Shown piece by piece: positions 26,645-34,411 of a stretch of DNA of 64,000 nucleotides. Positions within the stretch are counted from its first letter, which is position 1. The number at the start of each line of letters is the position of its first letter. The stretch is taken from contig JAEUUF010000026.1 of NCBI GenBank assembly GCA_016787645.1, forward strand, positions 62,001-126,000. Direction: 5' to 3'. The notes beneath the pieces are model-generated. The model had not been told where the DNA came from. It did no database searches and was given only the letters and a program-made list of their open reading frames with translations. A program made the position numbers and the translations under genes. The stretch is from Cyclobacteriaceae bacterium (GTDB lineage: Bacteria > Bacteroidota > Bacteroidia > Cytophagales > Cyclobacteriaceae).

Positions 26645-27865
26645 CTATTCCTTCGATGCAGTTGCGGGTTCTGGCGAACTGAAGAGTTTGGAGAACGGCA
26701 CTGCCGTCATACCATGCAGGAAGATACTGAGCAGAACGGTCAGGGCGATCACGGCAAACAATCGTTCATGGCCGGCGAGCTTGAGTTGGATGACGGCCAT
26801 GAGCAGATAAAGAACAGAAGCTATTCCCCGCGGCCCAAACCATCCGATAAACGTAACCGTTTTCCGGTCGAGCCCTGTCCCGATGAGCGAAAGGGCAACG
26901 GGTATCATTCGGATTACAGTAAGACTCAGGAGCGCGTAGATCCAGGTGTTGAGATCCCAATAGAGGTATGCAATCGGAACGATGATAAGTCCGGTTACTA
27001 GGAAGATTAGCAGGACCATTACCTGGCTGAGGGACTCACCAAACCCATGGATCCTTTCTCTGAAGATATGCGTTTTGGTGCCCAGCATCATCCCGGAAAA
27101 GTAGGCCGCGATGAAGCCATTGCCCTGGAGCGCCTCAGCACCCGCGTAGGCAAGTACGGCAATCGAGAGTGAAGCCAGTCGCTGGAAAGTCTCATTCATC
27201 CATCCTTTTTGCGATGTACGTTCCACCAGTGCTCCGCCGATCCAGCCCACCGCACCGCCAATCAACGGACCGAAGACAAATTGCTTTACCGTAAACAAGG
27301 CCCAGTACGAAAACCCATCGGTTGAATGCTCAGTCCCCGACAGGACAGCCAGGCATACGAGAATAGGCGGCAGTGCAAAACCATCGTTAAGACCACTTTC
27401 GACGTTAATGGTCTGCCTGATTTTCATGGGCACCCGTTCACTGGTCACTACGGCCAGGCCAAGCGCTGCATCCGTGGGCGAAAGGATAAGTGCCATCAAT
27501 GCGATCAGCCAAATGTTTTCTCCGGGAAATAGTGGAACAGCCAGTAAGATGCCCGCTATCATTGTAAGCGGAAGCCCAATCAGCAGCAGGCGTACAGGCA
27601 ATTGACGATGTTTGGCCAGTTCGCGGAGATCGAGGGTGGACGAATCAACAAAAAGGACCAGGATCAGCGTGAGTTCCGCCACCAGTTTCACCCAGGGTGC
27701 TTCGATGTTGGTGCGCACCTCTGAGGGTAGGAAGAAATACAAGGCTACTCCCGCTGTAACAAACACCATGGGAGCCGTTAACATAGAAGCCTCGAGCCTT
27801 TTTGAAAGGAAGCCGTAGAGCAGAATCAGCCCAAGTGTAATCAGGAAAACGGGGTGTTCGAGCAT
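26645..27865 (-). CDS. CPA1-family Na+/H+ antiporter
   Basis: A 406-residue integral membrane protein with about 12 helices. Family blocks are SPTDAALGLAVV and NVESGLNDGFALP, the latter carrying the Asn-Asp ion-binding pair of the CPA1/NhaP group, and WFGPRGIASVLYLL near the C-terminus. It should exchange Na+ or K+ for protons across the inner membrane. There is no cytoplasmic regulatory domain; the tail is short. A perfect -7 box lies upstream and overlaps the stop codon of the preceding gene. Confidence 0.9.
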   Translation of the reverse strand: MLEHPVFLITLGLILLYGFLSKRLEASMLTAPMVFVTAGVALYFFLPSEVRTNIEAPWVKLVAELTLILVLFVDSSTLDLRELAKHRQLPVRLLLIGLPLTMIAGILLAVPLFPGENIWLIALMALILSPTDAALGLAVVTSERVPMKIRQTINVESGLNDGFALPPILVCLAVLSGTEHSTDGFSYWALFTVKQFVFGPLIGGAVGWIGGALVERTSQKGWMNETFQRLASLSIAVLAYAGAEALQGNGFIAAYFSGMMLGTKTHIFRERIHGFGESLSQVMVLLIFLVTGLIIVPIAYLYWDLNTWIYALLSLTVIRMIPVALSLIGTGLDRKTVTFIGWFGPRGIASVLYLLMAVIQLKLAGHERLFAVIALTVLLSIFLHGMTAVPFSKLFSSPEPATASKE

Positions 27866-27889
27866 GGCTTAGTGGTTCTGGGCTTCAGT

Positions 27890-27897
27890 CAAAGTTA
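27890..27897 (-). promoter_or_regulatory. TAACTTTG -7 box reusing a stop codon
   Basis: On the minus strand the TAA stop codon of the upstream gene (27897-27895) is the first three bases of TAACTTTG, a full match to TAnnTTTG. It lies 25 bases before the antiporter ATG. A CTTG with one mismatch to the -33 TTTG lies about 21 bases upstream. Confidence 0.45.
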
Positions 27898-28518
27898 AAA
27901 CTCCACACCAATCGTAAACAAGAAGAAAGGTTCACCATAACCGAGGTTGTATAAGTACCCGGTAAAAGCCCATTGCTTCAGGGACGCCCCAATTAAGAAA
28001 CCCCGCTGATACGCCAAGTCGGTTGTGAACAAGCGTGTTCGTTGCCCGCTAAAGCCTATCCACCACCAATCCTGCGGCGAGTAAGTAATGTCCGACCAGT
28101 TGTAGAAAAAGTTGTATTCCGGGTTTGCCGCATCCCAGACATATTCACCTTCACTGTAGAATTCAAATTTTCCAAAGGCTAGTGAAAACTCCAGGCCTGC
28201 AGCAACGCCTTTGGTCTGGCCGGTTAATACACCCACCATGGGAGTAATTACATAGGCTGTCTTTTCTCCACCACTGAAGTTGTAACCTGCCCAGCCAGAG
28301 ACAGTCTTGAGATCTTCGTAATTGTACCTGACCTCTGTATGAAGCCAATCTTTGTCTGCTTTGACTACTGGAAGAAAGATGTAGTCACCACCCTTGAAAA
28401 AATAGGAGTTTGCTTCGATATCAAAAGCCCAACTCTTGGTTTCTTGCTCCTGGGCAATGACCGGCACCTCGTATAATGCGGTGAATGCCATGGCCAGCAA
28501 TATCCACCGTTTCTTCAT
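27895..28518 (-). CDS. Exported beta-rich protein of a cation operon
   Basis: A 207-residue protein with a signal peptide (MKKRWILLAMAFTALYEVPVIAQ) and strand-rich sequence with many Trp and Tyr residues (SYFFKGGDYIFLPVV, WWWIGFSGQRTR, GYGEPFFLFTIGVEF). It looks like a small outer-membrane barrel, but I do not recognise the family. Its ATG is one base beyond the stop of the VIT-like gene, so it is probably the last gene of the CAX-VIT operon. A role in metal or envelope function is inference from context. Confidence 0.72.
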   Translation of the reverse strand: MKKRWILLAMAFTALYEVPVIAQEQETKSWAFDIEANSYFFKGGDYIFLPVVKADKDWLHTEVRYNYEDLKTVSGWAGYNFSGGEKTAYVITPMVGVLTGQTKGVAAGLEFSLAFGKFEFYSEGEYVWDAANPEYNFFYNWSDITYSPQDWWWIGFSGQRTRLFTTDLAYQRGFLIGASLKQWAFTGYLYNLGYGEPFFLFTIGVEF

Positions 28519-28519
28519 A

Positions 28520-29191
28520 TCATCCACCCAAAGCCATCGTAAGTCCGACCAAAACGACACCAATAATAGCATACGCCACAGCGGTGAGCCATGGCCGAAA
28601 TCCCGCGTACCAGGCAAGTTTATATCCCCCCACAAAGAGCATCAGCAGCGCGATGCCGTTGGACACCCTCATGGCCCGGGGCAATTCGGAGATGAAGGCA
28701 AAAGGCAATGCAACAGGGAGCGTGCAGAGAAATACCAGCAGAAATATCTGAACCCCCGAAAGAATATCCCTTGCCGTCAGTATATGCTTTGGCTCAGGTT
28801 CAGGAAGTTTTGTGATCCGCTCAGTCAGTTGATCAACTTCCTGGTCGGTGAGCAGCGAAGCCATGACCGGCTGTATTTCTGCCCGCAAGAGGTCACGGGC
28901 CATTTGTGGATCTCTGGAGCTGCGGATTTGCTGAATCGACTTCAGGCCATGACCACGCTCCAACAGTACATTCATCCAATACATGACCGCGTCGACAATT
29001 CCCCACGCCAGGTTGCAGCCCAGTGCTGCCCATAGCACACTTCGGACTTCTTCCCGGCCATCGCTGGTGACGCTGATCGCGCCCGTGAAGGTCAGTACCA
29101 TGATCAAGCCAAACAGCACTTCGGAAATGCGGTCTACAGGACTCAGTACCGCTCCTTCGCTTATGCGGGCTTTCCAATAATCAGTGCGCAT
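28520..29191 (-). CDS. VIT1/CCC1-like membrane protein
   Basis: A 223-residue protein with about five membrane helices. The segment DRISEVLFGLIMVLTFTGAISV followed by EVRSVLWAALGCNLAWGIVDA resembles the first helices of VIT1/CCC1 iron/manganese transporters. A cytosolic loop (about 95-145) carries many Glu and Asp residues (TDQEVDQLTERI), as in the metal-binding loop of that family. The start is the ATG whose A/T overlaps the stop of the CAX gene (TGATG). The frame is open for 156 more codons upstream, but only as a shadow of the CAX gene. Vacuolar-type iron transporters sequester metals; here it probably exports a divalent cation. Confidence 0.65.
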   Translation of the reverse strand: MRTDYWKARISEGAVLSPVDRISEVLFGLIMVLTFTGAISVTSDGREEVRSVLWAALGCNLAWGIVDAVMYWMNVLLERGHGLKSIQQIRSSRDPQMARDLLRAEIQPVMASLLTDQEVDQLTERITKLPEPEPKHILTARDILSGVQIFLLVFLCTLPVALPFAFISELPRAMRVSNGIALLMLFVGGYKLAWYAGFRPWLTAVAYAIIGVVLVGLTMALGG

Positions 29192-30267
29192 CAGTGAACA
29201 GGGATAAAGTAAAACATGATGGCCAAAATAAGGTAGAACAGGATCAGTTGTACACCCTTGTACCAGTTTGATTTTCCATCGCCGGCCACCATAATACCTA
29301 GCAGTACAGCAAAGAACATGGAGCCCAGCAACGAGGGGACGAAGGAAAGGGTTAGCTGAGCTGGCCCTATAAACAAACTGCAGAGGACTAAAATGGGTCC
29401 TACAAACAGGGCAATCTGTATCGAACTCCCCATCACAATACCAATATAAAGATCCATCTTGTTCTTGGAGGCCATGCTGAACGCCGTGATGAGATCTGCG
29501 GCGCCGCCCGCAACAGCCAGGAAGACCACTCCGATAAACAAGCCCGTCATTCCCATTGCCTTTCCGGTGGCTTCTGCCGCACCGACGAGCACTTCGCTCA
29601 TGAAGGCCGCTCCCACTGCGGAAACAATCAAGGTGCCCAGCGCCCGGTAGAGTGTCCACTTTTCTTCTTTCTCATCATCGCCATCACCTTGACTTTTAAA
29701 AGCTTCCGCATGCGTCTTCAGCATGAAGATCAAGTACAGAATGTAGCTGACCAGCAGCGTAACGGAAAGGACGATGTTGAGGGTATTTTCACTGGCGGCA
29801 AAACTGGTTCCAAAGAAGGAGTGAAATGCGCTGGGTATGAACATACTGCTTGTGGCAATGAGCATCATCGAACCATAAACCCGGATACTGTTGGCGTTGT
29901 AATCCTGGCTGTGAAACTTGAGTCCGCCTACCAGGAAGGCCACTCCCATCTTCAACAACAGATTGGCGAGGATGGCGCCGGCCAACGAGGCGAGAACCAT
30001 CTCGTGAAGGCCAGCATTTAACACTACCAGCGCAATGATTAACTCAGGCAAATTTCCGAAAGTGGCATTTAGCAAGCCTCCCGCCGCGTCTCCGGTGTAA
30101 GCGGCCAATTGCTCTGTAGAAAGGCCAATCAACCGGGCGATGGGGATGATCGAAAGACCCGCTGAAAAAAAGACAAGAGGTGCACGTGCCCCGCTGTAAT
30201 CCAGGAAAAGCGCAACGGGTACAAACACCAGCAGCCAGTATATGGAAGGTTTGAACAAGGATTTCAT
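29191..30267 (-). CDS. CAX-type Ca2+/H+ antiporter
   Basis: A 358-residue membrane protein with about 11 helices in two homologous halves. The first cation-binding repeat is canonical (NATFGNLPELIIAL). The second reads GGAADLITAFSMASKNKMDL, where CAX proteins normally have GNAAEH: Asn is Gly, Glu is Asp and His is Leu. An acidic cytosolic stretch (GDGDDEKEEK) separates the halves. The ATG at 30267 (MKSLFKPSIYW) was preferred over an in-frame ATG at 30330. It heads an operon with the VIT-like and exported beta-rich genes. The predicted role is divalent cation efflux. Confidence 0.85.
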   Translation of the reverse strand: MKSLFKPSIYWLLVFVPVALFLDYSGARAPLVFFSAGLSIIPIARLIGLSTEQLAAYTGDAAGGLLNATFGNLPELIIALVVLNAGLHEMVLASLAGAILANLLLKMGVAFLVGGLKFHSQDYNANSIRVYGSMMLIATSSMFIPSAFHSFFGTSFAASENTLNIVLSVTLLVSYILYLIFMLKTHAEAFKSQGDGDDEKEEKWTLYRALGTLIVSAVGAAFMSEVLVGAAEATGKAMGMTGLFIGVVFLAVAGGAADLITAFSMASKNKMDLYIGIVMGSSIQIALFVGPILVLCSLFIGPAQLTLSFVPSLLGSMFFAVLLGIMVAGDGKSNWYKGVQLILFYLILAIMFYFIPVH

Positions 30268-30409
30268 TTCAAGGAGACTGGAACAATTTAAGCTGCCGCG
30301 TGTGAAGCGCCGCTGATTTTGATCACTCAAGATACATTAAGTCATCCATGGAATCTGATTTTACCACAGCCAACTTTTCTGTTACTTTACCCGCTTCAAA
30401 CCTAAATCC

Positions 30410-33400
30410 ATGAGAAAGATCTCTTTCCTTTGCGTGTGCTTATTGCTGTTGAACTTCTGCGCGTTGGGCCAGAAAAAGAAAGCAGCTCCGGCTCCACTTC
30501 CAACTCCCGTCCTCGATACCGCCTTCTTTAAGTCATTGACTTACCGAAACATAGGACCTACGCAAGGTGGCCGCGTTACGGCTGTGGTTGGCATCCAAAC
30601 ACTGCCCGGCACTTTCTATATGGGCGCCACCGGAGGCGGAGTTTGGAAAACGGAAGACTATGGAATCACATGGGCGAACGTCTCTGACGGGTTCTTTGCA
30701 ACACCCTCTATTGGAGACATCAACGTATTTCAACCGAATCCAAAAATTGTCTACGTCGGCACCGGCTCCGATGGCATCCGTTCCAACGTGATTGTTGGCA
30801 AAGGAGTCTACAAATCAACTGACGCCGGAAAGACATGGAAACATGTCGGCCTGGAAAAGGTAGGCCAAATTGGTGCCGTTGAAATCCACCCCACACACGC
30901 CGATACCGTGTTCGTGGCCGCCATCGGTCAACCGTTCAACCCCAACAAAGAGCGTGGTGTCTACCGCACCCGCAACGGTGGAAAGACATGGGAACAAGTG
31001 CTCTATCTCTCTGATACCATTGGCGCTGCCGACCTGGAGTTTGCTCCCGGCAACCCGGACATAGTGTATGCCACCATGTGGCGCGCAGAAAGGAAACCCT
31101 GGACGATCATCAGTGGCGGCAAGCAAGCCGGCGGTATCTACAAATCCGTTGATGGTGGTACCACCTGGAAGAAACTCACTCAGGGGCTGCCCAACGGGTT
31201 GATTGGAAAAATCGACCTGGCCGTTTCCGATGCAGATCCCAAACGACTCTATGCGTTGATCGAAGCCCCGAAAGGTGAACGGGGCATCTATCGCTCCGAT
31301 GACCAGGGTGAAAACTTTAAACAGGTTGTGGACAAGAAAGAATTGATCGACCGGCCCTTTTATTATTGCAACATTGAAGCTAACCCGAAGAATGCGGATA
31401 TTCTTTTTGCGATGACAACCAGCTTCTGGAAATCAACCGATGGAGGAAAAACATGGAAGTCGGTCTCCACTCCCCACGGCGACAACCATGACCTGTGGAT
31501 CAACAAGCGCGATACCTCGATCTGGATTCAATCGAATGACGGCGGGGCCAACGTGACCACCAACAGCGGCAAGTCCTGGTCGTCCCAAAACAACCAGCCC
31601 ACTTCAGAACTCTACCAGGTAGATGTGGATGACCAGTATCCCTACTGGCTCTACGCCGGTCAGCAAGACAACAATACCACCGTGGCCGTGCCCACGCTCC
31701 CGCCTTACGACCCGGCCTGGGGACCCGCCAGTTTCCTGATGGCCACTGGCGGCTGCGAAACCGGGCCGGCCGTACCGAAGCCCGGAAACCACAATATTAT
31801 TTACGCGAATTGCAAAGGCCGGTTCAGCGTGTACGACAAGAGCACCGGGCAGGAACAAATTTTTGTCGTCGGTGGAGCAAACATGTATGGCCATGATCCC
31901 GATCAACTGAAGTTCCGCTTTCAGCGCGTATCTCCCATTCATGTGTCACCACACAATCCCAACGTGGTATACCATACGTCACAGTACGTTCATAAGACGA
32001 TGAATGATGGGATGACGTGGGAAATTATCTCTCCGGACCTTACGGCCAATGAGCCCTCCAGGCAAATCATTTCGGGAAGCCCGATCACCCGCGACATCAC
32101 CGGCGAGGAATTTTACAGCACCATTTATGACATCAAGGAATCATCTCTCAAAGCAGGGCTGATCTGGGTTGGCGCCAACGACGGCCCAGTTCATGTCACC
32201 CAGGACGGCGGCAAAACATGGACCAACGTAACCCCCAAAGAACTTCCACCGGGTGGACGCATCGACTGTGTTGAACCATCACCGCACACCGAAGGCAAGG
32301 CTTATTTCGTTTCGTTGCGTTACCAATTGGGCGGCTGGAAACCATATATCTACAAGACGCTGGACTTCGGGAAAACCTGGAACTTGATTACCAATGGTAT
32401 ACCCTCCGATTTTCCCGTGCGCGTTGTCCGGGAAGATCCAGGTGCTCCAGGTGTCCTTTATGCGGGCACCGAATATGGCATGTTCATTTCACTCGACGAT
32501 GGCGCCAGCTGGCAGCGGTTCCAGCAGAACCTGCCCGTGACTCCCATCACGGATATCAAAGTCTATCGCAACGATCTGGTGTTGTCCACGATGGGTCGTT
32601 CATTTTGGGTCATCGACAACATTACTCCGCTCCATCAGTTGGCAAAAGCCAAGCAGCAAACAGCTTACCTGTTTAAGCCTGCAGACACGTATGCGTACCG
32701 GTACCGGGGTAATGGCCGCGGTGAAGTCCCCTATTTCCCGGCTCCTTCCGCAATCATTGACTATTACCTGAAAGCAAAGCCCGCAACTGATATCAAACTG
32801 GAGATTTTGTCCGGTACGAAAGTCATCCGATCATTTACGAGCGCGGTTCCGCCACGTGATACAACTAATGCCGCGACGCGCAACATGGCCACCAACTTTA
32901 CCAGTCGTAATACCCGTGCCGATCTTACCAAGAACAGCGGGGCCAATCGCTTCCGTTGGGACATGACCCATGAAGGACCGTGGGACAGCGACCCGGCCCG
33001 GAACAAGCGTGGCGGCCACCGTGTGAGCCCAGGTACGTATGAAGTGCGTTTGACGGTTGATCAGCAAGTTTTTTCTCAGCCGTTGGTTATTCTCGCCGAT
33101 CCGCGTGTAAAGGGAAAAGTTTCAACAGAAGACATGAAGGCCCAGGAGCAACTGGTCTTTGAAGTCAACGTTGTCCTCGACAGCACGAAACGTGTGGCTG
33201 ACAAGATCAAGAAGCAGCGCAAGGAAATCGCCAGCCTGGTTAAGGCTGGAAAAGCTTCGGACAGCCAGGTTGCGCTGGATCGCAGCCTCTTAAGAATTGA
33301 GGATTTGCTGGTTACGAAGGAAGGTGCCTACGAGACACCACGTCTCATCGACCAGTTAAACTACCTCCGTCAGCAACTCGACCAGGCTGACCAACGGCCA

Positions 33401-33487
33401 GGCAGGGATCTGTACCAACGGTACGATGAACTAAAAGCTGAAGCGTGGAAAGTGCTTGGGGAATATAGGGCTGCCGTGAAGCAGTGA
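30410..33487 (+). CDS. VPS10/BNR-repeat exported protein
   Basis: A 1,025-residue exported protein with a signal peptide ending FCALGQ. It is built from BNR/Asp-box repeats in a VPS10/sortilin-like propeller: TDAGKTW, NGGKTW, DGGTTW, DGGKTW, NSGKSW, NDGMTW, DGGKTW, DFGKTW and DDGASW are spread over residues 60-700. The C-terminal 250 residues carry an immunoglobulin-like segment and a helical tail. Such proteins are often annotated as glycosyl hydrolases, but I see no catalytic site that supports this; a binding or scaffold role is as likely. A near-consensus box TACTTTAC lies at 30383. The stop codon is within a heptad-repeat palindrome. Confidence 0.85.
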   Translation: MRKISFLCVCLLLLNFCALGQKKKAAPAPLPTPVLDTAFFKSLTYRNIGPTQGGRVTAVVGIQTLPGTFYMGATGGGVWKTEDYGITWANVSDGFFATPSIGDINVFQPNPKIVYVGTGSDGIRSNVIVGKGVYKSTDAGKTWKHVGLEKVGQIGAVEIHPTHADTVFVAAIGQPFNPNKERGVYRTRNGGKTWEQVLYLSDTIGAADLEFAPGNPDIVYATMWRAERKPWTIISGGKQAGGIYKSVDGGTTWKKLTQGLPNGLIGKIDLAVSDADPKRLYALIEAPKGERGIYRSDDQGENFKQVVDKKELIDRPFYYCNIEANPKNADILFAMTTSFWKSTDGGKTWKSVSTPHGDNHDLWINKRDTSIWIQSNDGGANVTTNSGKSWSSQNNQPTSELYQVDVDDQYPYWLYAGQQDNNTTVAVPTLPPYDPAWGPASFLMATGGCETGPAVPKPGNHNIIYANCKGRFSVYDKSTGQEQIFVVGGANMYGHDPDQLKFRFQRVSPIHVSPHNPNVVYHTSQYVHKTMNDGMTWEIISPDLTANEPSRQIISGSPITRDITGEEFYSTIYDIKESSLKAGLIWVGANDGPVHVTQDGGKTWTNVTPKELPPGGRIDCVEPSPHTEGKAYFVSLRYQLGGWKPYIYKTLDFGKTWNLITNGIPSDFPVRVVREDPGAPGVLYAGTEYGMFISLDDGASWQRFQQNLPVTPITDIKVYRNDLVLSTMGRSFWVIDNITPLHQLAKAKQQTAYLFKPADTYAYRYRGNGRGEVPYFPAPSAIIDYYLKAKPATDIKLEILSGTKVIRSFTSAVPPRDTTNAATRNMATNFTSRNTRADLTKNSGANRFRWDMTHEGPWDSDPARNKRGGHRVSPGTYEVRLTVDQQVFSQPLVILADPRVKGKVSTEDMKAQEQLVFEVNVVLDSTKRVADKIKKQRKEIASLVKAGKASDSQVALDRSLLRIEDLLVTKEGAYETPRLIDQLNYLRQQLDQADQRPGRDLYQRYDELKAEAWKVLGEYRAAVKQ

Positions 33488-33504
33488 CCGGTTACCGGTT
33501 ACTG
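33482..33504. repeat. Near-palindrome supplying two convergent stop codons
   Basis: Three units (cagtgac, cggttac, cggttac) plus tg give a 23-base sequence that matches its own reverse complement at 20 positions. It holds the TGA of the VPS10/BNR gene (33485-33487) and, on the other strand, the TAA of the rhodanese gene (33494-33492). The units belong to the same heptad family as the array at 33.84 kb. Confidence 0.7.
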
Positions 33505-33806
33505 ATCTTTCGCTCCAGCGACATCCAGCCGCCTCCGTTGTGGACTTCGGCGTACCCCTGGCTTTTCAGGAAAGACTTCGCCTGTCCACTCCTCATGCCG
33601 GAAGCACAGCAGGTAATTACCGGTTTGTCCTTGCGCAAGCGCTGATATTGGCTGGGCAGGTTGCCCAACGGGATATTGATGGCGCCCTTCACATGCCCTT
33701 GCTGGTACTCGCCCTTTGTCCTTACATCGACAATCACCGCACCATCGGCTACTAATTGGTTTAGATCCACCTTGGGACCAAAGAGATTTGAAATGAAACT
33801 GAACAT
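33492..33806 (-). CDS. Rhodanese-like protein
   Basis: A 104-residue single-domain rhodanese. The active loop is CCASGMRSGQA, with Cys67 as the likely persulfide carrier, preceded by VIVDVRTKGEYQQGHVKGAINIPL, the standard rhodanese core. The first 12 residues (MFSFISNLFGPK) form a short amphipathic lead rather than a cleaved signal. It transfers sulfane sulfur in the cytosol. The last residues ISNR and the stop are encoded by heptad repeat units. It is downstream of the second rhodanese gene, from which the 17-unit array separates it. Confidence 0.87.
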   Translation of the reverse strand: MFSFISNLFGPKVDLNQLVADGAVIVDVRTKGEYQQGHVKGAINIPLGNLPSQYQRLRKDKPVITCCASGMRSGQAKSFLKSQGYAEVHNGGGWMSLERKISNR

Positions 33807-33843
33807 TATTATGACTTTACTACTGGTTAATGCAACTACTCTG

Positions 33844-33962
33844 ATTACTGATTACCGATCACCGTTCACTGATCACCGGTTACTGTTTACTGTTTACCGT
33901 TCACTGTTTACCCTCTGCCGGTCACCGTTTACTTGTCACCGGTCACTGTTTACCGTTCACCG
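33844..33962. repeat. 17-unit NTYACYG heptanucleotide array
   Basis: Seventeen 7-base units run without interruption or phase shift: attactg, attaccg, atcaccg, ttcactg, atcaccg, gttactg, tttactg, tttaccg, ttcactg, tttaccc, tctgccg, gtcaccg, tttactt, gtcaccg, gtcactg, tttaccg, ttcaccg. Positions 4-7 (ACYG) are almost fixed, while positions 1-3 vary. On the minus strand each unit reads CRGTRAN and so holds TAA or TGA; because 7 is not a multiple of 3, stops fall in all three frames. The array fills the gap between two rhodanese genes and contains the stop of the upstream one (33959-33957). Confidence 0.9.
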
Positions 33963-34190
33963 AACTGCCGTCCAGCTCCCGCCATTTTCACACTCCACAC
34001 CTTGCGCGCGGAGAAAATGAGTAGCCTGGCCACTGCGATTACCGCTGGCACAGCATAGGATGATCGGCTGTTGGAGTTGTTTGATCTCGTCGAGGCGTTC
34101 CACGACCTGATGGAGTGGAATGTTGATACTTCCGGGAACATGTCCACCGGCAAATTCACCCGGTGTGCGTACGTCTACAATTGTTTTCAT
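33957..34190 (-). CDS. Small rhodanese-like protein
   Basis: A 77-residue minimal rhodanese domain. It starts MKTIVDVRTPGEFAGGHVPG and has the active loop CCASGNRSGQA. This is shorter than usual rhodanese domains (about 100 residues) because the first helix is missing. It probably carries sulfane sulfur. Five bases separate it from the DUF6132 gene upstream, so it belongs to the MBL-rhodanese operon. Its stop codon lies in the first unit of the heptad array. Confidence 0.85.
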   Translation of the reverse strand: MKTIVDVRTPGEFAGGHVPGSINIPLHQVVERLDEIKQLQQPIILCCASGNRSGQATHFLRAQGVECENGGSWTAVR

Positions 34191-34195
34191 TTTGC

Positions 34196-34411
34196 TTATT
34201 CAGTTGTATGGTTTCTGTTTGGTTTTTCCTTGTTGAATGAGGTGAAGAGCAGCCAGCCCATCATGGCCCCATAGAGTGTGCTGTTTACCGGTCTTGAAGT
34301 AATCGGGCAGGTTCCCGTGGTGCAACCGATGAAGTGATAATACAGGTATCCACCTGCTGCCCCTGCCAGGATTCCCAGCAAGGTCAGTTTATGTTTAATT
34401 AAAAAACTCAT
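34196..34411 (-). CDS. DUF6132-like small membrane protein
   Basis: A 71-residue protein with two hydrophobic segments around GCTTGTCPITSRPVNSTLYG. This Cys-rich turn is typical of a small family (DUF6132, from memory) found with rhodaneses and sulfur carriers in Bacteroidota. The two Cys may bind or pass sulfur, which is inference. Its ATG overlaps the TGA of the MBL-rhodanese gene by four bases (ATGA), so translation is coupled. Confidence 0.75.
   Translation of the reverse strand: MSFLIKHKLTLLGILAGAAGGYLYYHFIGCTTGTCPITSRPVNSTLYGAMMGWLLFTSFNKEKPNRNHTTE

Noticed and set aside
29192-29659. In-frame extension upstream of the VIT-like gene (minus strand)
   Set aside because: It overlaps the CAX gene in another frame with low-complexity Arg/Gly/Cys-rich sequence; a coupled ATG at 29191 explains the true start.
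33807-33843. Extension of the 17-unit array toward the rhodanese start
   Set aside because: Single ACT and TTA matches occur, but period 7 is not kept before 33844.
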